Below are positions 1-7,304 of a DNA stretch of 64,000 bases, piece by piece (position 1 is the stretch's first letter; each line of letters starts with the position of its first letter). The DNA lies in the NCBI RefSeq assembly GCF_014202825.1, contig NZ_JACHHP010000001.1, positions 868,001-932,000 of the forward strand, in the 5' to 3' direction. The position numbers were made by a program, and so were the translations under genes. The notes under the pieces were generated by a model. It was not told the origin of the DNA. It saw only the letters and a list, made by a program, of their open reading frames with translations, and ran no database searches. Source of the DNA: Chiayiivirga flava (GTDB lineage Bacteria > Pseudomonadota > Gammaproteobacteria > Xanthomonadales > Xanthomonadaceae).

Positions 1-33
1 CGCGCGACGGCAACGCCGGACCCTCTCCCCAAC

Positions 34-55
34 CCCTCTCCCACGGGGAGAAGGG
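34..55. repeat. Family B intergenic palindrome upstream of prpC
   Basis: The sequence reads as a short hairpin with arms of the type CCCCTCTCCC and GGGAGAAGGG around a 2-3 base loop. The same CTTCTCCC/GGGAGAAG core recurs in many intergenic gaps of this window. It lies about 50 bases before the prpC start. It could form RNA structure in a leader or end a transcript coming from the left, but no U-tract follows, so I call it only a repeat. Confidence 0.6.
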
Positions 56-103
56 CTCGATTCCCGGCAATTGGTTTGAACTGAGGCAAGAAGGATTTTT
101 GCG

Positions 104-1255
104 ATGAGTGAACAGGCAACGGGCTTCAAGCCCAAGAAATCGGTGGCGCTGTCGGGCACGATGGCGGGCAACACGGCGCTGTGCACCGTGGGACGCACCG
201 GCAACGATCTGCATTACCGCGGCTACGACATCCTCGATGTCGCCAACGCCTGCGAGTTCGAGGAGATCGCCTACCTGCTGGTGCACGGCAAGCTGCCCAC
301 CGTGGCGGAACTGACCGCGTACAAGACCAAGCTGAAAGCGCTGCGCGGCGTGCCCGCGGCGGTAAAGACGGCGCTCGAAGCGCTGCCGCCGTCGGCGCAT
401 CCGATGGACGTGCTGCGCACCGCCGTCTCCGTGCTCGGCTGCGTGTCGCCGGAGAAGGACGACCACAATCATCCGGGCGCACGCGACATCGCCGACAAGC
501 TGATGGCCTCGCTCGGATCGATGCTGCTGTACTGGTACCACTTCAGCCACAACGGCAAGCGCATCGACGTCGAGACCGACGACGATTCGATCGGCGGCCA
601 CTTCCTGCACCTGCTGCACGGCGAAAAGCCCAGCGATTCGTGGGTGCAGGCGATGCACACCTCACTGATCCTTTACGCCGAACACGAATTCAACGCCAGC
701 ACCTTCACCGCGCGCGTGATCGCCGGCACCGGCAGCGACATGCATTCGTGCATCGCCGGCGCGATCGGCGCGCTGCGCGGGCCGAAGCATGGCGGCGCGA
801 ACGAAGTCGCGTTCGAAGTGCAGAAGCGTTACGACACGCCGGACGAGGCCGAGGCCGACATCAAGGCCCGCGTCGAGCGCAAGGAAGTCGTGATCGGCTT
901 CGGCCACCCGGTGTACACGACGGGCGATCCGCGCAACAAGGTCATCAAGGAAAGCGCGCGCCAGCTCTCGGCCGAACAGCAGAACATGAAGATGTTCGAC
1001 ATCGCGGCGCGTCTGGAAGCGGTGATGTGGGACATCAAGAAGATGTTTCCGAACCTCGACTGGTTCAGCGCGGTGAGCTACCACATGATGGGCGTGCCGA
1101 CGGCGATGTTCACGCCGCTGTTCGTGCTGGCGCGCACGAGCGGCTGGGCGGCGCATGTGATCGAGCAGCGCATCGACGGCAAGATCATCCGGCCGAGTGC
1201 GAACTACACCGGCCCGGAAGACCTGAAGTTCGTGCCGATCAAGGATCGCAAGTAG
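104..1255 (+). CDS. prpC: 2-methylcitrate synthase PrpC
   Basis: A 383-residue citrate-synthase-fold enzyme that condenses propionyl-CoA with oxaloacetate, the first step of the methylcitrate cycle, in the cytosol. The catalytic triad is visible: His229 in the GPKHGGAN motif, His268 in GFGHPVY and Asp319 in the LDWFSA segment. Each is shifted by exactly six residues from the His235/His274/Asp325 set known for enterobacterial PrpC. Length and N-terminus fit PrpC better than the longer housekeeping citrate synthase GltA. The ATG is preceded by the purine-rich AAGAAGGA at suitable spacing. acnD follows after about 170 bases that hold an inverted repeat. No prpB or prpR lies in the window; they may be to the left. 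Confidence 0.96.
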   Translation: MSEQATGFKPKKSVALSGTMAGNTALCTVGRTGNDLHYRGYDILDVANACEFEEIAYLLVHGKLPTVAELTAYKTKLKALRGVPAAVKTALEALPPSAHPMDVLRTAVSVLGCVSPEKDDHNHPGARDIADKLMASLGSMLLYWYHFSHNGKRIDVETDDDSIGGHFLHLLHGEKPSDSWVQAMHTSLILYAEHEFNASTFTARVIAGTGSDMHSCIAGAIGALRGPKHGGANEVAFEVQKRYDTPDEAEADIKARVERKEVVIGFGHPVYTTGDPRNKVIKESARQLSAEQQNMKMFDIAARLEAVMWDIKKMFPNLDWFSAVSYHMMGVPTAMFTPLFVLARTSGWAAHVIEQRIDGKIIRPSANYTGPEDLKFVPIKDRK

Positions 1256-1272
1256 TTCCATCCACCCTACCC

Positions 1273-1370
1273 ACCGTCGCCCCGGCGAAAGCCGGGGCCC
1301 AGTGACGTTGCTTCAGATCGTCACGACAGGAGCAACGCCACTGGGTCCCGGCTTTCGCCGGGACGACGGT
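1273..1370. repeat. Family A inverted repeat pair (REPIN-like)
   Basis: Two roughly 40-base arms in opposite orientation face each other: 1273-1312 and 1331-1370. Each arm holds a short hairpin of the CCCCGGCGAAAGCCGGGG / GTCCCGGC..GCCGGGAC type followed by the shared CCCAGTG-CGTTGC flank. The whole unit can fold into one long imperfect hairpin. It fills most of the prpC-acnD gap. A second copy is at 4570-4675 and a half copy at 42470-42497. Paired REP elements of this kind are mobilised by RAYT transposases in gammaproteobacteria; no such transposase is in this window. Confidence 0.85.
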
Positions 1371-1426
1371 GAAATGTTCCCGGATCACCCGCTTTCCGCG
1401 CTCCAGCCCGACGGCAGTCCAGCCAA

Positions 1427-4036
1427 ATGAACACGAACCACCGCAGCCCCCTCCCCGGCACCAATCTCGACTGGTACGACGCCCGCGCCGCCATCGACGC
1501 ACTCGCGCCCGGCGCCTACGCCACCCTGCCCTACACCGCGCGCATCCACGCCGAAAACCTCGTTCGCCGCGCCGACCCTTTGCTGCTCGACGACTTCCTC
1601 CGCCAGCTCATCGAACGCCGCAGCGACCTCGACTTCCCGTGGTTCCCCGCCCGCGTCGTCTGCCACGACATCCTCGGCCAGACCGCGCTCGTCGACCTCG
1701 CCGGCCTGCGCGATGCGATCGCGGACCAAGGCGGCGACCCGGCACAGGTGAACCCCGTCGTCCCGGTGCAACTCATCGTCGACCACTCGCTCGCCGTCGA
1801 ATGCGGCGGCTACGTGCCCGATGCCTTCGCGAAAAACCGCGCCATCGAAGACCGCCGCAACGCCGACCGCTTCGATTTCATCGACTGGACCAAGCTCGCG
1901 TTCAAGAACGTCGATGTGATCCCGCCCGGCAACGGAATCATGCACCAGATCAACCTGGAGAAGATGTCGCCGGTGATCTACGTGCAGGACGGCGTCGCCT
2001 TCCCCGACACCTGCGTCGGCACCGACAGCCACACGCCGCACGTCGACGCCCTCGGCGTGATCGCGGTGGGCGTCGGCGGGCTCGAAGCCGAGAACGTGAT
2101 GCTCGGCCGTGCCTCGTGGATGCGGCTGCCGGAGATCGTCGGCGTCGAGCTCACCGGCCGCCACGCGCCCGGCATCACCGCCACCGATCTCGTGCTCGCA
2201 CTCACCGAGTTCCTGCGCAAGGAAAAGGTGGTCGGCGCGTATCTCGAATTCTTCGGCGAAGGCGCGGACAGCCTCACCATCGGCGACCGCGCCACGATCT
2301 CGAACATGTGCCCCGAGTACGGCGCCACCGCCGCGCTGTTCTACATCGACAAACAGACGATCGACTACCTGCGCCTCACCGGCCGCACGGACGAACAGGT
2401 CGCCCTCGTCGAAACCTACGCGAAGCAGGCCGGACTCTGGTCCGACGCGCTGAAGACGGCGCAGTACGAGCGCGTGCTGCGCTTCGACCTGTCCAGCGTC
2501 GAACGCACGATGGCCGGCCCGTCGAATCCGCACAAGCGCCTGCCGACTTCGGCGCTGGCCGAGCGCGGCATCGCAGCCAATCTCGACGCCGCACGCGCGC
2601 AGGAAGCGCAGGGCCTGCTGCCCGACGGCGCCGTCATCATCGCCGCGATCACCAGCTGCACGAACACGAGCAACCCGCGCAACGTCATCGCCGCCGCGCT
2701 GCTCGCACGCAACGCACGCGCGAAAGGCCTCGTCCGCAAACCGTGGGTGAAAACCTCGCTCGCGCCCGGTTCCAAGGCCGTGCAGCTGTATCTCGAAGAA
2801 GCGAACCTGCTGCCGGACCTCGAAGCCCTCGGCTTCGGCATCGTCGCCTTCGCCTGCACTACCTGCAACGGCATGAGCGGCGCGCTCGATCCCGCGATCC
2901 AGCAGGAAATCATCGACCGCGATCTCTACGCCGTGGCCGTGCTCTCGGGCAACCGCAACTTCGACGGCCGCATCCATCCCTACGCGAAGCAGGCCTTCCT
3001 CGCCTCGCCGCCGCTCGTGGTCGCCTACGCCATCGCCGGCACGATCCGTTTCGACATCGAGAAGGATGCGCTCGGCGTCGACGCCAACGGCCACCCCATC
3101 ACGCTGAACGACCTGTGGCCGAGCGACGCCGAGATCGACGCCATCGTCGCGCAGGCCGTGAAACCCGAGCAGTTCCGCGGGGTCTACGGCCCGATGTTCG
3201 ACATCCGTGTTGAGCACGGCGCGAAGGTGAGCCCGCTGTACGACTGGCGTCCGCAGAGCACCTACATCCGTCGCCCGCCGTACTGGGAAGGCGCGCTGTC
3301 CGCGCCGCGCACGCTGCACGGCATGCGCCCGCTCGCGGTGCTCGGCGACAACATCACCACCGACCATCTCTCGCCGTCGAACGCGATCCTGCTCGACAGC
3401 GCGGCCGGCGAATACCTCGCGAAAATGGGCCTGCCGGAAGAGGACTTCAATTCCTACGCGACGCATCGCGGCGATCACCTCACCGCGCAGCGCGCCACGT
3501 TCGCGAATCCGAAGCTTGTCAACGAAATGGCGATCGTCGACGGCAAGGTGCAGCAGGGCTCGCTCGCCCGCATCGAACCGGACGGCACCGTCACGCGCAT
3601 GTGGGAAGCGATCGAAACCTACATGGACCGCCGCCAGCCGCTGATCATCATCGCCGGCGCCGACTACGGCCAGGGCTCGTCGCGCGACTGGGCCGCGAAG
3701 GGCGTGCGGCTCGCCGGCGTGGAAGCCATCGTCGCGGAAGGTTTCGAGCGCATCCATCGCACCAACCTCATCGGAATGGGCGTGCTGCCGCTGGAGTTCA
3801 AGCCGGGCCAGAACCGCCACAGTTTCGGCATCGACGGCACCGAAACCTTCGACGTGATCGGCGACCGCACCCCACGCGCCGACCTCACTGTCGTGATCCA
3901 TCGTCGCGATGGCGAAACGATGCGCGTGCCGGTCACCTGCCGCCTCGACACCGCGGAAGAGGTGTCGATCTACGAAGCCGGCGGCGTGCTGCAGCGCTTC
4001 GCGCAGGATTTCCTCGCCGCGTCGAAATCCGCCTGA
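1427..4036 (+). CDS. acnD: Fe/S-dependent 2-methylisocitrate dehydratase AcnD
   Basis: An 869-residue aconitase-family protein that dehydrates 2-methylcitrate to 2-methylaconitate; PrpF then isomerises the product. The three cluster cysteines are visible: Cys411 in ITSCTNTS, and Cys477 and Cys480 in ACTTCNG. The C-terminal swivel domain has the GADYGQGSSRDWAAKG motif near residue 745. The N-terminus (MNTNHRSPLPG) fits AcnD rather than housekeeping AcnA, and pairing with prpF is the hallmark of the AcnD/PrpF variant that replaces PrpD. No strong Shine-Dalgarno precedes the ATG, but the start matches family alignments from memory. A long antisense open frame over this gene is a codon-bias shadow. 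Confidence 0.95.
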   Translation: MNTNHRSPLPGTNLDWYDARAAIDALAPGAYATLPYTARIHAENLVRRADPLLLDDFLRQLIERRSDLDFPWFPARVVCHDILGQTALVDLAGLRDAIADQGGDPAQVNPVVPVQLIVDHSLAVECGGYVPDAFAKNRAIEDRRNADRFDFIDWTKLAFKNVDVIPPGNGIMHQINLEKMSPVIYVQDGVAFPDTCVGTDSHTPHVDALGVIAVGVGGLEAENVMLGRASWMRLPEIVGVELTGRHAPGITATDLVLALTEFLRKEKVVGAYLEFFGEGADSLTIGDRATISNMCPEYGATAALFYIDKQTIDYLRLTGRTDEQVALVETYAKQAGLWSDALKTAQYERVLRFDLSSVERTMAGPSNPHKRLPTSALAERGIAANLDAARAQEAQGLLPDGAVIIAAITSCTNTSNPRNVIAAALLARNARAKGLVRKPWVKTSLAPGSKAVQLYLEEANLLPDLEALGFGIVAFACTTCNGMSGALDPAIQQEIIDRDLYAVAVLSGNRNFDGRIHPYAKQAFLASPPLVVAYAIAGTIRFDIEKDALGVDANGHPITLNDLWPSDAEIDAIVAQAVKPEQFRGVYGPMFDIRVEHGAKVSPLYDWRPQSTYIRRPPYWEGALSAPRTLHGMRPLAVLGDNITTDHLSPSNAILLDSAAGEYLAKMGLPEEDFNSYATHRGDHLTAQRATFANPKLVNEMAIVDGKVQQGSLARIEPDGTVTRMWEAIETYMDRRQPLIIIAGADYGQGSSRDWAAKGVRLAGVEAIVAEGFERIHRTNLIGMGVLPLEFKPGQNRHSFGIDGTETFDVIGDRTPRADLTVVIHRRDGETMRVPVTCRLDTAEEVSIYEAGGVLQRFAQDFLAASKSA

Positions 4037-4080
4037 GTCATCCGTCGCACTGCTGTGACCCCACCACAGGAGACCGCACC

Positions 4081-4539
4081 ATGTCCGACAACGACCACAC
4101 CGTCCGCCTCCACCGCGTGCTGCGCGCGCCACCGGCCCGCGTCTACAAGGCCTTCCTCGACGCGCACGCGAAAGCGCGCTGGCTGCCGCCCTACGGGTTC
4201 ATCGGCCAGGTGCACGAGGACGATGCACGCGTCGGCGGCAGATACCGCATGTCGTTCACCAACTTCGGCACCGGCAGCAGCCATTCCTTCCACGGCGAAT
4301 ACAGGGAACTGGTCCCGAACGAGCGCATCGTTTACACCGACGAGTTCGACGACCCCAACCTCCCCGGCATCATCCACGTCACCGTCGAACTGCGGCAGGT
4401 GACGTGCGGCACCGAACTGCGCATCACGCAGGCCAATCTGCCGGACATGATTCCGGTGGAGTCCTGCTATCTCGGCTGGCAGGAATCGCTGCAGCAGCTC
4501 GCGAAGCTGGTGGAGCCGGAGATTCCGGACGGTCCGTGA
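4081..4539 (+). CDS. SRPBCC/AHSA1-family START-like domain protein
   Basis: A 152-residue protein of the SRPBCC (Bet v 1-like) superfamily, AHSA1 branch. It shows the typical N-terminal 'HRVLRAPPARVYKAF.D' start, the 'ARWLPP' turn near residue 40, the 'VGGRYRMSF' strand and the C-terminal helix 'GWQESLQQLAKLVE'. These proteins have a deep hydrophobic pocket; most bacterial members have no assigned ligand. The start has an AGGAG Shine-Dalgarno upstream. It lies 44 bases after acnD on the same strand and is probably co-transcribed, yet no family link to propionate metabolism is known to me. It may simply be an inserted gene. Confidence 0.85.
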   Translation: MSDNDHTVRLHRVLRAPPARVYKAFLDAHAKARWLPPYGFIGQVHEDDARVGGRYRMSFTNFGTGSSHSFHGEYRELVPNERIVYTDEFDDPNLPGIIHVTVELRQVTCGTELRITQANLPDMIPVESCYLGWQESLQQLAKLVEPEIPDGP

Positions 4540-4569
4540 TGCCACATCCGGGGCACCGGACCTCTATTC

Positions 4570-4675
4570 CGTCGTCCCGGCGAAAGCCGGGACCCAGTGA
4601 CGTTGCTCTACTTTTCCAGCGCCTGGCACACATCGAAGAAACGTCGCTGGGTCCCGGCTTCCGCCGGGACGACGG
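4570..4675. repeat. Family A inverted repeat pair (REPIN-like)
   Basis: Second copy of the 1273-1370 element. The left arm (about 4570-4608) carries the GTCCCGGCGAAAGCCGGGAC hairpin and a CCCAGTGACGTTGC flank. The right arm (about 4639-4675) carries the inverse with a CGCTGGGTCCCGGC start. The middle about 30 bases differ from the first copy, as expected for a REPIN spacer. It separates the SRPBCC gene from the RNA-ligase-like gene. Confidence 0.85.
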
Positions 4676-4767
4676 GCGGGGTGGCGCCGCATCGCCAAAG
4701 CACAGTCGCAGGCCGTGACATTCTCGTCGACGTTACTGACGCGGCACCAGCACACCGGAGATTGCAC

Positions 4768-5352
4768 ATGGCTTCGAACAACGCACCACGCCTGCTGCTA
4801 TTGGCGTTTCCTCCGCTTTCGGTACGCGCCGCGCTCGCCGAGCGCTTGATCGCGTTAGGAGTGACCGAAAAGCTCGGCAATCGACTACTGCGGTTCGAGC
4901 TGCTGCATCAGTCGTTCTCGGGCAGGTTACTCAATCCGTCCAACGAACAATGCGATGCGCTGATCCACGCATGCGCAGGCATTTCGGCACATGCGTGCAC
5001 GCTGCGGTTCAACCGTGTCGAGGGCCCGAACGTGGAGGCAGGCAGGACGCATTGCACCCTGCTGCCTCGCGGCAAACCGAAGGCCTTCGCCGAGACGCAC
5101 GCGTCCGTAAGCCGGCATCTGCGTGCGTCCGGATTCGAGGCGATGGCTACCGGCAACACGCCGCACATGACGCTGAGCTACAACGCCCTCACGTCATTCG
5201 CGAATATCCCGATCGTGCCGACGATCGACTGGACCATCGATGAACTCTGCCTCGCGATCGGCGGAGGCAATCCGTATCGTTACGAAGTCATCGGCCGCTG
5301 GCCGCTGTTGCCCGAGCTCGCGGCGCCGACAGTCCAGCCTGCGCTTTTCTGA
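4768..5352 (+). CDS. 2H phosphoesterase / 2'-5' RNA ligase (LigT)-like protein
   Basis: A 194-residue protein with the two signature motifs of the 2H phosphoesterase superfamily: HQS at residues 47-49 and HMT at 133-135, about 86 residues apart. Members such as LigT/ThpR act on 2'-5' linkages or cyclic phosphates in RNA. The first motif is HxS rather than HxT, which is tolerated in the family. I start at the ATG at 4768 because the family fold begins about eight residues later; the upstream in-frame extension reads through repeat sequence. Base and codon use (TTA, CTA, fewer G/C third positions) looks less biased than in prpC, acnD and prpF, suggesting later arrival. Confidence 0.75.
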   Translation: MASNNAPRLLLLAFPPLSVRAALAERLIALGVTEKLGNRLLRFELLHQSFSGRLLNPSNEQCDALIHACAGISAHACTLRFNRVEGPNVEAGRTHCTLLPRGKPKAFAETHASVSRHLRASGFEAMATGNTPHMTLSYNALTSFANIPIVPTIDWTIDELCLAIGGGNPYRYEVIGRWPLLPELAAPTVQPALF

Positions 5353-5383
5353 TTCCATCCCCAGCCTTGCACGCGGAGTCCGC

Positions 5384-6586
5384 ATGTCGTTCGAAACCCA
5401 AATCCGCATCCCCGCCACCTACATGCGCGGCGGCACGTCTAAAGGCGTGTTCTTCAAGCTCGACGACCTGCCCGAGGCCGCGCGCGTGCCGGGTGCGGCG
5501 CGCGATGCGTTGCTCATGCGCGTGATCGGCTCGCCCGATCCGTACGGAAAGCACACCGACGGCATGGGCGGCGCAACGTCGAGCACGAGCAAGTGCGTGA
5601 TCATTTCGCCGCCGTCGGTGCCGGATCACGACGTCGACTATCTGTACGGCCAGGTCGCGATCGAACACGCGTTCGTCGACTGGAGCGGCAACTGCGGCAA
5701 CCTGTCGTCGGCCGTGGGGCCGTTCGCGATCGCGAACGGCATGGTCGATCCGGCGCGCGTGCCGCGCGACGGCATCGCGACGATTCGTATCTGGCAGGCG
5801 AACATCGGCAAGACCATCGTCGCGCACGTGCCGATGCGCGACGGACAGGTGCAGGAAATCGGCGAGTTCGAGCTCGACGGCGTGGCATTTCCCGCGGCGG
5901 AGATCGTGCTGGAGTTCATCGATCCGGCCGACGAGGGTGATGGCGACGACGGCGGCGCGATGTTCCCGACCGGCAATCCCGTCGACACGCTCGACGTGCC
6001 GGGCGTCGGCACGCTGCCGGCGACGATGATCAACGCCGGCATTCCGACCATCTTCGTCAACGCGGCCGACATCGGCTACACCGGCACCGAGCTGCAGCAG
6101 GCGATCAACGAGGACAAGGCCGCGCTGGCGACGTTCGAAGCGATCCGCGCGCAGGGTGCGCTGCGCATGGGCATCGTGACGTCGCTCGACGAGATGGCGA
6201 AGCGGCAGCATTCGCCGAAGGTGGCGTTCGTGGCGCCGCCGCGGACGTACGTGTCATCGGCGGGAAAGACCGTGAAGGCAGCCGATGTCGATCTGGTGGC
6301 GCGCGCACTGTCGATGGGTAAGCTGCACCACGCCATGATGGGCACGGCGTCGGTGGCCATCGCCACGGCGGCCGCGGTGCCGGGCACGCTGGTGAACGCT
6401 GCGGCGGGCGGCGGCAGGCGCGAGGTGGTGCGCTTCGGGCATCCGTCCGGCACGCTGCGCGTGGGCGCCGAGGTGACGCAGGTCGGCGGCGCGTGGACGG
6501 TTGCCAAGGCGGTGATGAGCCGAAGCGCCCGCGTGCTGATGGAAGGCAGCGTGCGCGTGCCGTGCGACGACGTGTACCGGTCGTAG
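5384..6586 (+). CDS. prpF: 2-methylaconitate cis-trans isomerase PrpF
   Basis: A 400-residue protein of the PrpF family (diaminopimelate epimerase-like fold, two pseudo-symmetric halves). It isomerises the 2-methylaconitate made by AcnD into the form hydrated to 2-methylisocitrate. The N-terminal MRGGTSKGVFFK motif and the 'DWSGNCGNLSSAVGPFAI' stretch near residue 105, with its cysteine, are diagnostic. The C-terminal half has 'MGTASVAIATAAA'. I choose the ATG at 5384: an upstream in-frame extension overlaps the previous gene and has no family similarity. It completes prpC-acnD-prpF although two unrelated genes and a repeat intervene. Confidence 0.95.
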   Translation: MSFETQIRIPATYMRGGTSKGVFFKLDDLPEAARVPGAARDALLMRVIGSPDPYGKHTDGMGGATSSTSKCVIISPPSVPDHDVDYLYGQVAIEHAFVDWSGNCGNLSSAVGPFAIANGMVDPARVPRDGIATIRIWQANIGKTIVAHVPMRDGQVQEIGEFELDGVAFPAAEIVLEFIDPADEGDGDDGGAMFPTGNPVDTLDVPGVGTLPATMINAGIPTIFVNAADIGYTGTELQQAINEDKAALATFEAIRAQGALRMGIVTSLDEMAKRQHSPKVAFVAPPRTYVSSAGKTVKAADVDLVARALSMGKLHHAMMGTASVAIATAAAVPGTLVNAAAGGGRREVVRFGHPSGTLRVGAEVTQVGGAWTVAKAVMSRSARVLMEGSVRVPCDDVYRS

Positions 6587-6723
6587 CGCCGCGCCGTCCG
6601 GCGGCAGTAGCGGCGGGACGTGGACCGAGCCCGGACCGGACGACACGGCTCGCGGGCACACCCTGCCGGCAGACCGAGGCGCCGCTCCGTCGGCAAGCGA
6701 GGTCGCACGCCGCGGCGCTGGGC

Positions 6724-6729
6724 TATGAT
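6724..6729 (+). promoter_or_regulatory. Possible -10 element of the ECF sigma gene
   Basis: TATGAT stands out in a GC-rich gap and ends ten bases before the sigma-factor ATG, so transcription would begin almost at the start codon (a leaderless or near-leaderless mRNA). No convincing -35 hexamer is seen 16-18 bases upstream. This is a weak, pattern-only call. Confidence 0.3.
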
Positions 6730-6738
6730 CGGCGCACG

Positions 6739-7293
6739 ATGACCGAGCCCCGATCCGACGCAGCCGTCCCGCCCGCATCGCTCGCTGCGTCCGGCGACGA
6801 CACGCTTTACGCCGAGCTGGTGAAGATCGCGCGCAGCGAACTGGCGCGCCATCAGCGCCGCGGCACGCTCGACACGCGCTCGCTGGTGCACGAGACGTGG
6901 ATCAAGCTGCACGACACCGATCCGTCGCGCTACGCCAGCCGCAAACACTTCTACGCCACGGCCGCGCATGCGATGCGGCACGTGGTGATCGACTACGCCC
7001 GCGCGCGCCAGGCGCAGCGGCGCGGATCGGGCACCGAGCTGCTGTCGCTCGACGTGGTGGATATGCAGCCGCTGGCGCTGGATGCGCAGGTCGAGCAGCT
7101 GGTGCAAATGGATGCGGCGCTGGAGCGGCTCGCGCAGGCCGATCCGCGCCTGGTGCAGGTGGTGGAGCTGCGTTACTTCACCGGCCTGGACGTGCGCGAG
7201 ATCGCCGAGCTGCTCGGCGTGTCGGAGCCCACGATCAAGCGCGACACGCGCGTGGCCAAGGCCTTCCTGGAAAAGGAACTGGCTGCCGGCTGA
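6739..7293 (+). CDS. ECF-subfamily RNA polymerase sigma factor
   Basis: A 184-residue sigma-70 family protein with only regions 2 and 4. Region 2 is seen in 'RTLDTRSLVHETWIKLHD' and 'FYATAAHAMRHVVIDYARARQA' (approximately residues 30-95). Region 4 is the helix-turn-helix 'DVREIAELLGVSEPTIKRD' near residues 152-171. The wording is typical of the ECF group often found beside Ser/Thr kinases in Xanthomonadales and Planctomycetes. The next gene, 7305-10052 on the opposite strand, is such a kinase; the two genes converge 11 bases apart. No anti-sigma factor gene is adjacent, so kinase signalling is the likely control (inference). Confidence 0.92.
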   Translation: MTEPRSDAAVPPASLAASGDDTLYAELVKIARSELARHQRRGTLDTRSLVHETWIKLHDTDPSRYASRKHFYATAAHAMRHVVIDYARARQAQRRGSGTELLSLDVVDMQPLALDAQVEQLVQMDAALERLAQADPRLVQVVELRYFTGLDVREIAELLGVSEPTIKRDTRVAKAFLEKELAAG

Positions 7294-7304
7294 GCCGCAC
7301 GCCG

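Noticed and set aside
1385-4132. A 915-codon minus-strand frame over acnD
   Set aside because: Antisense shadow; acnD has all cluster cysteines and family motifs.
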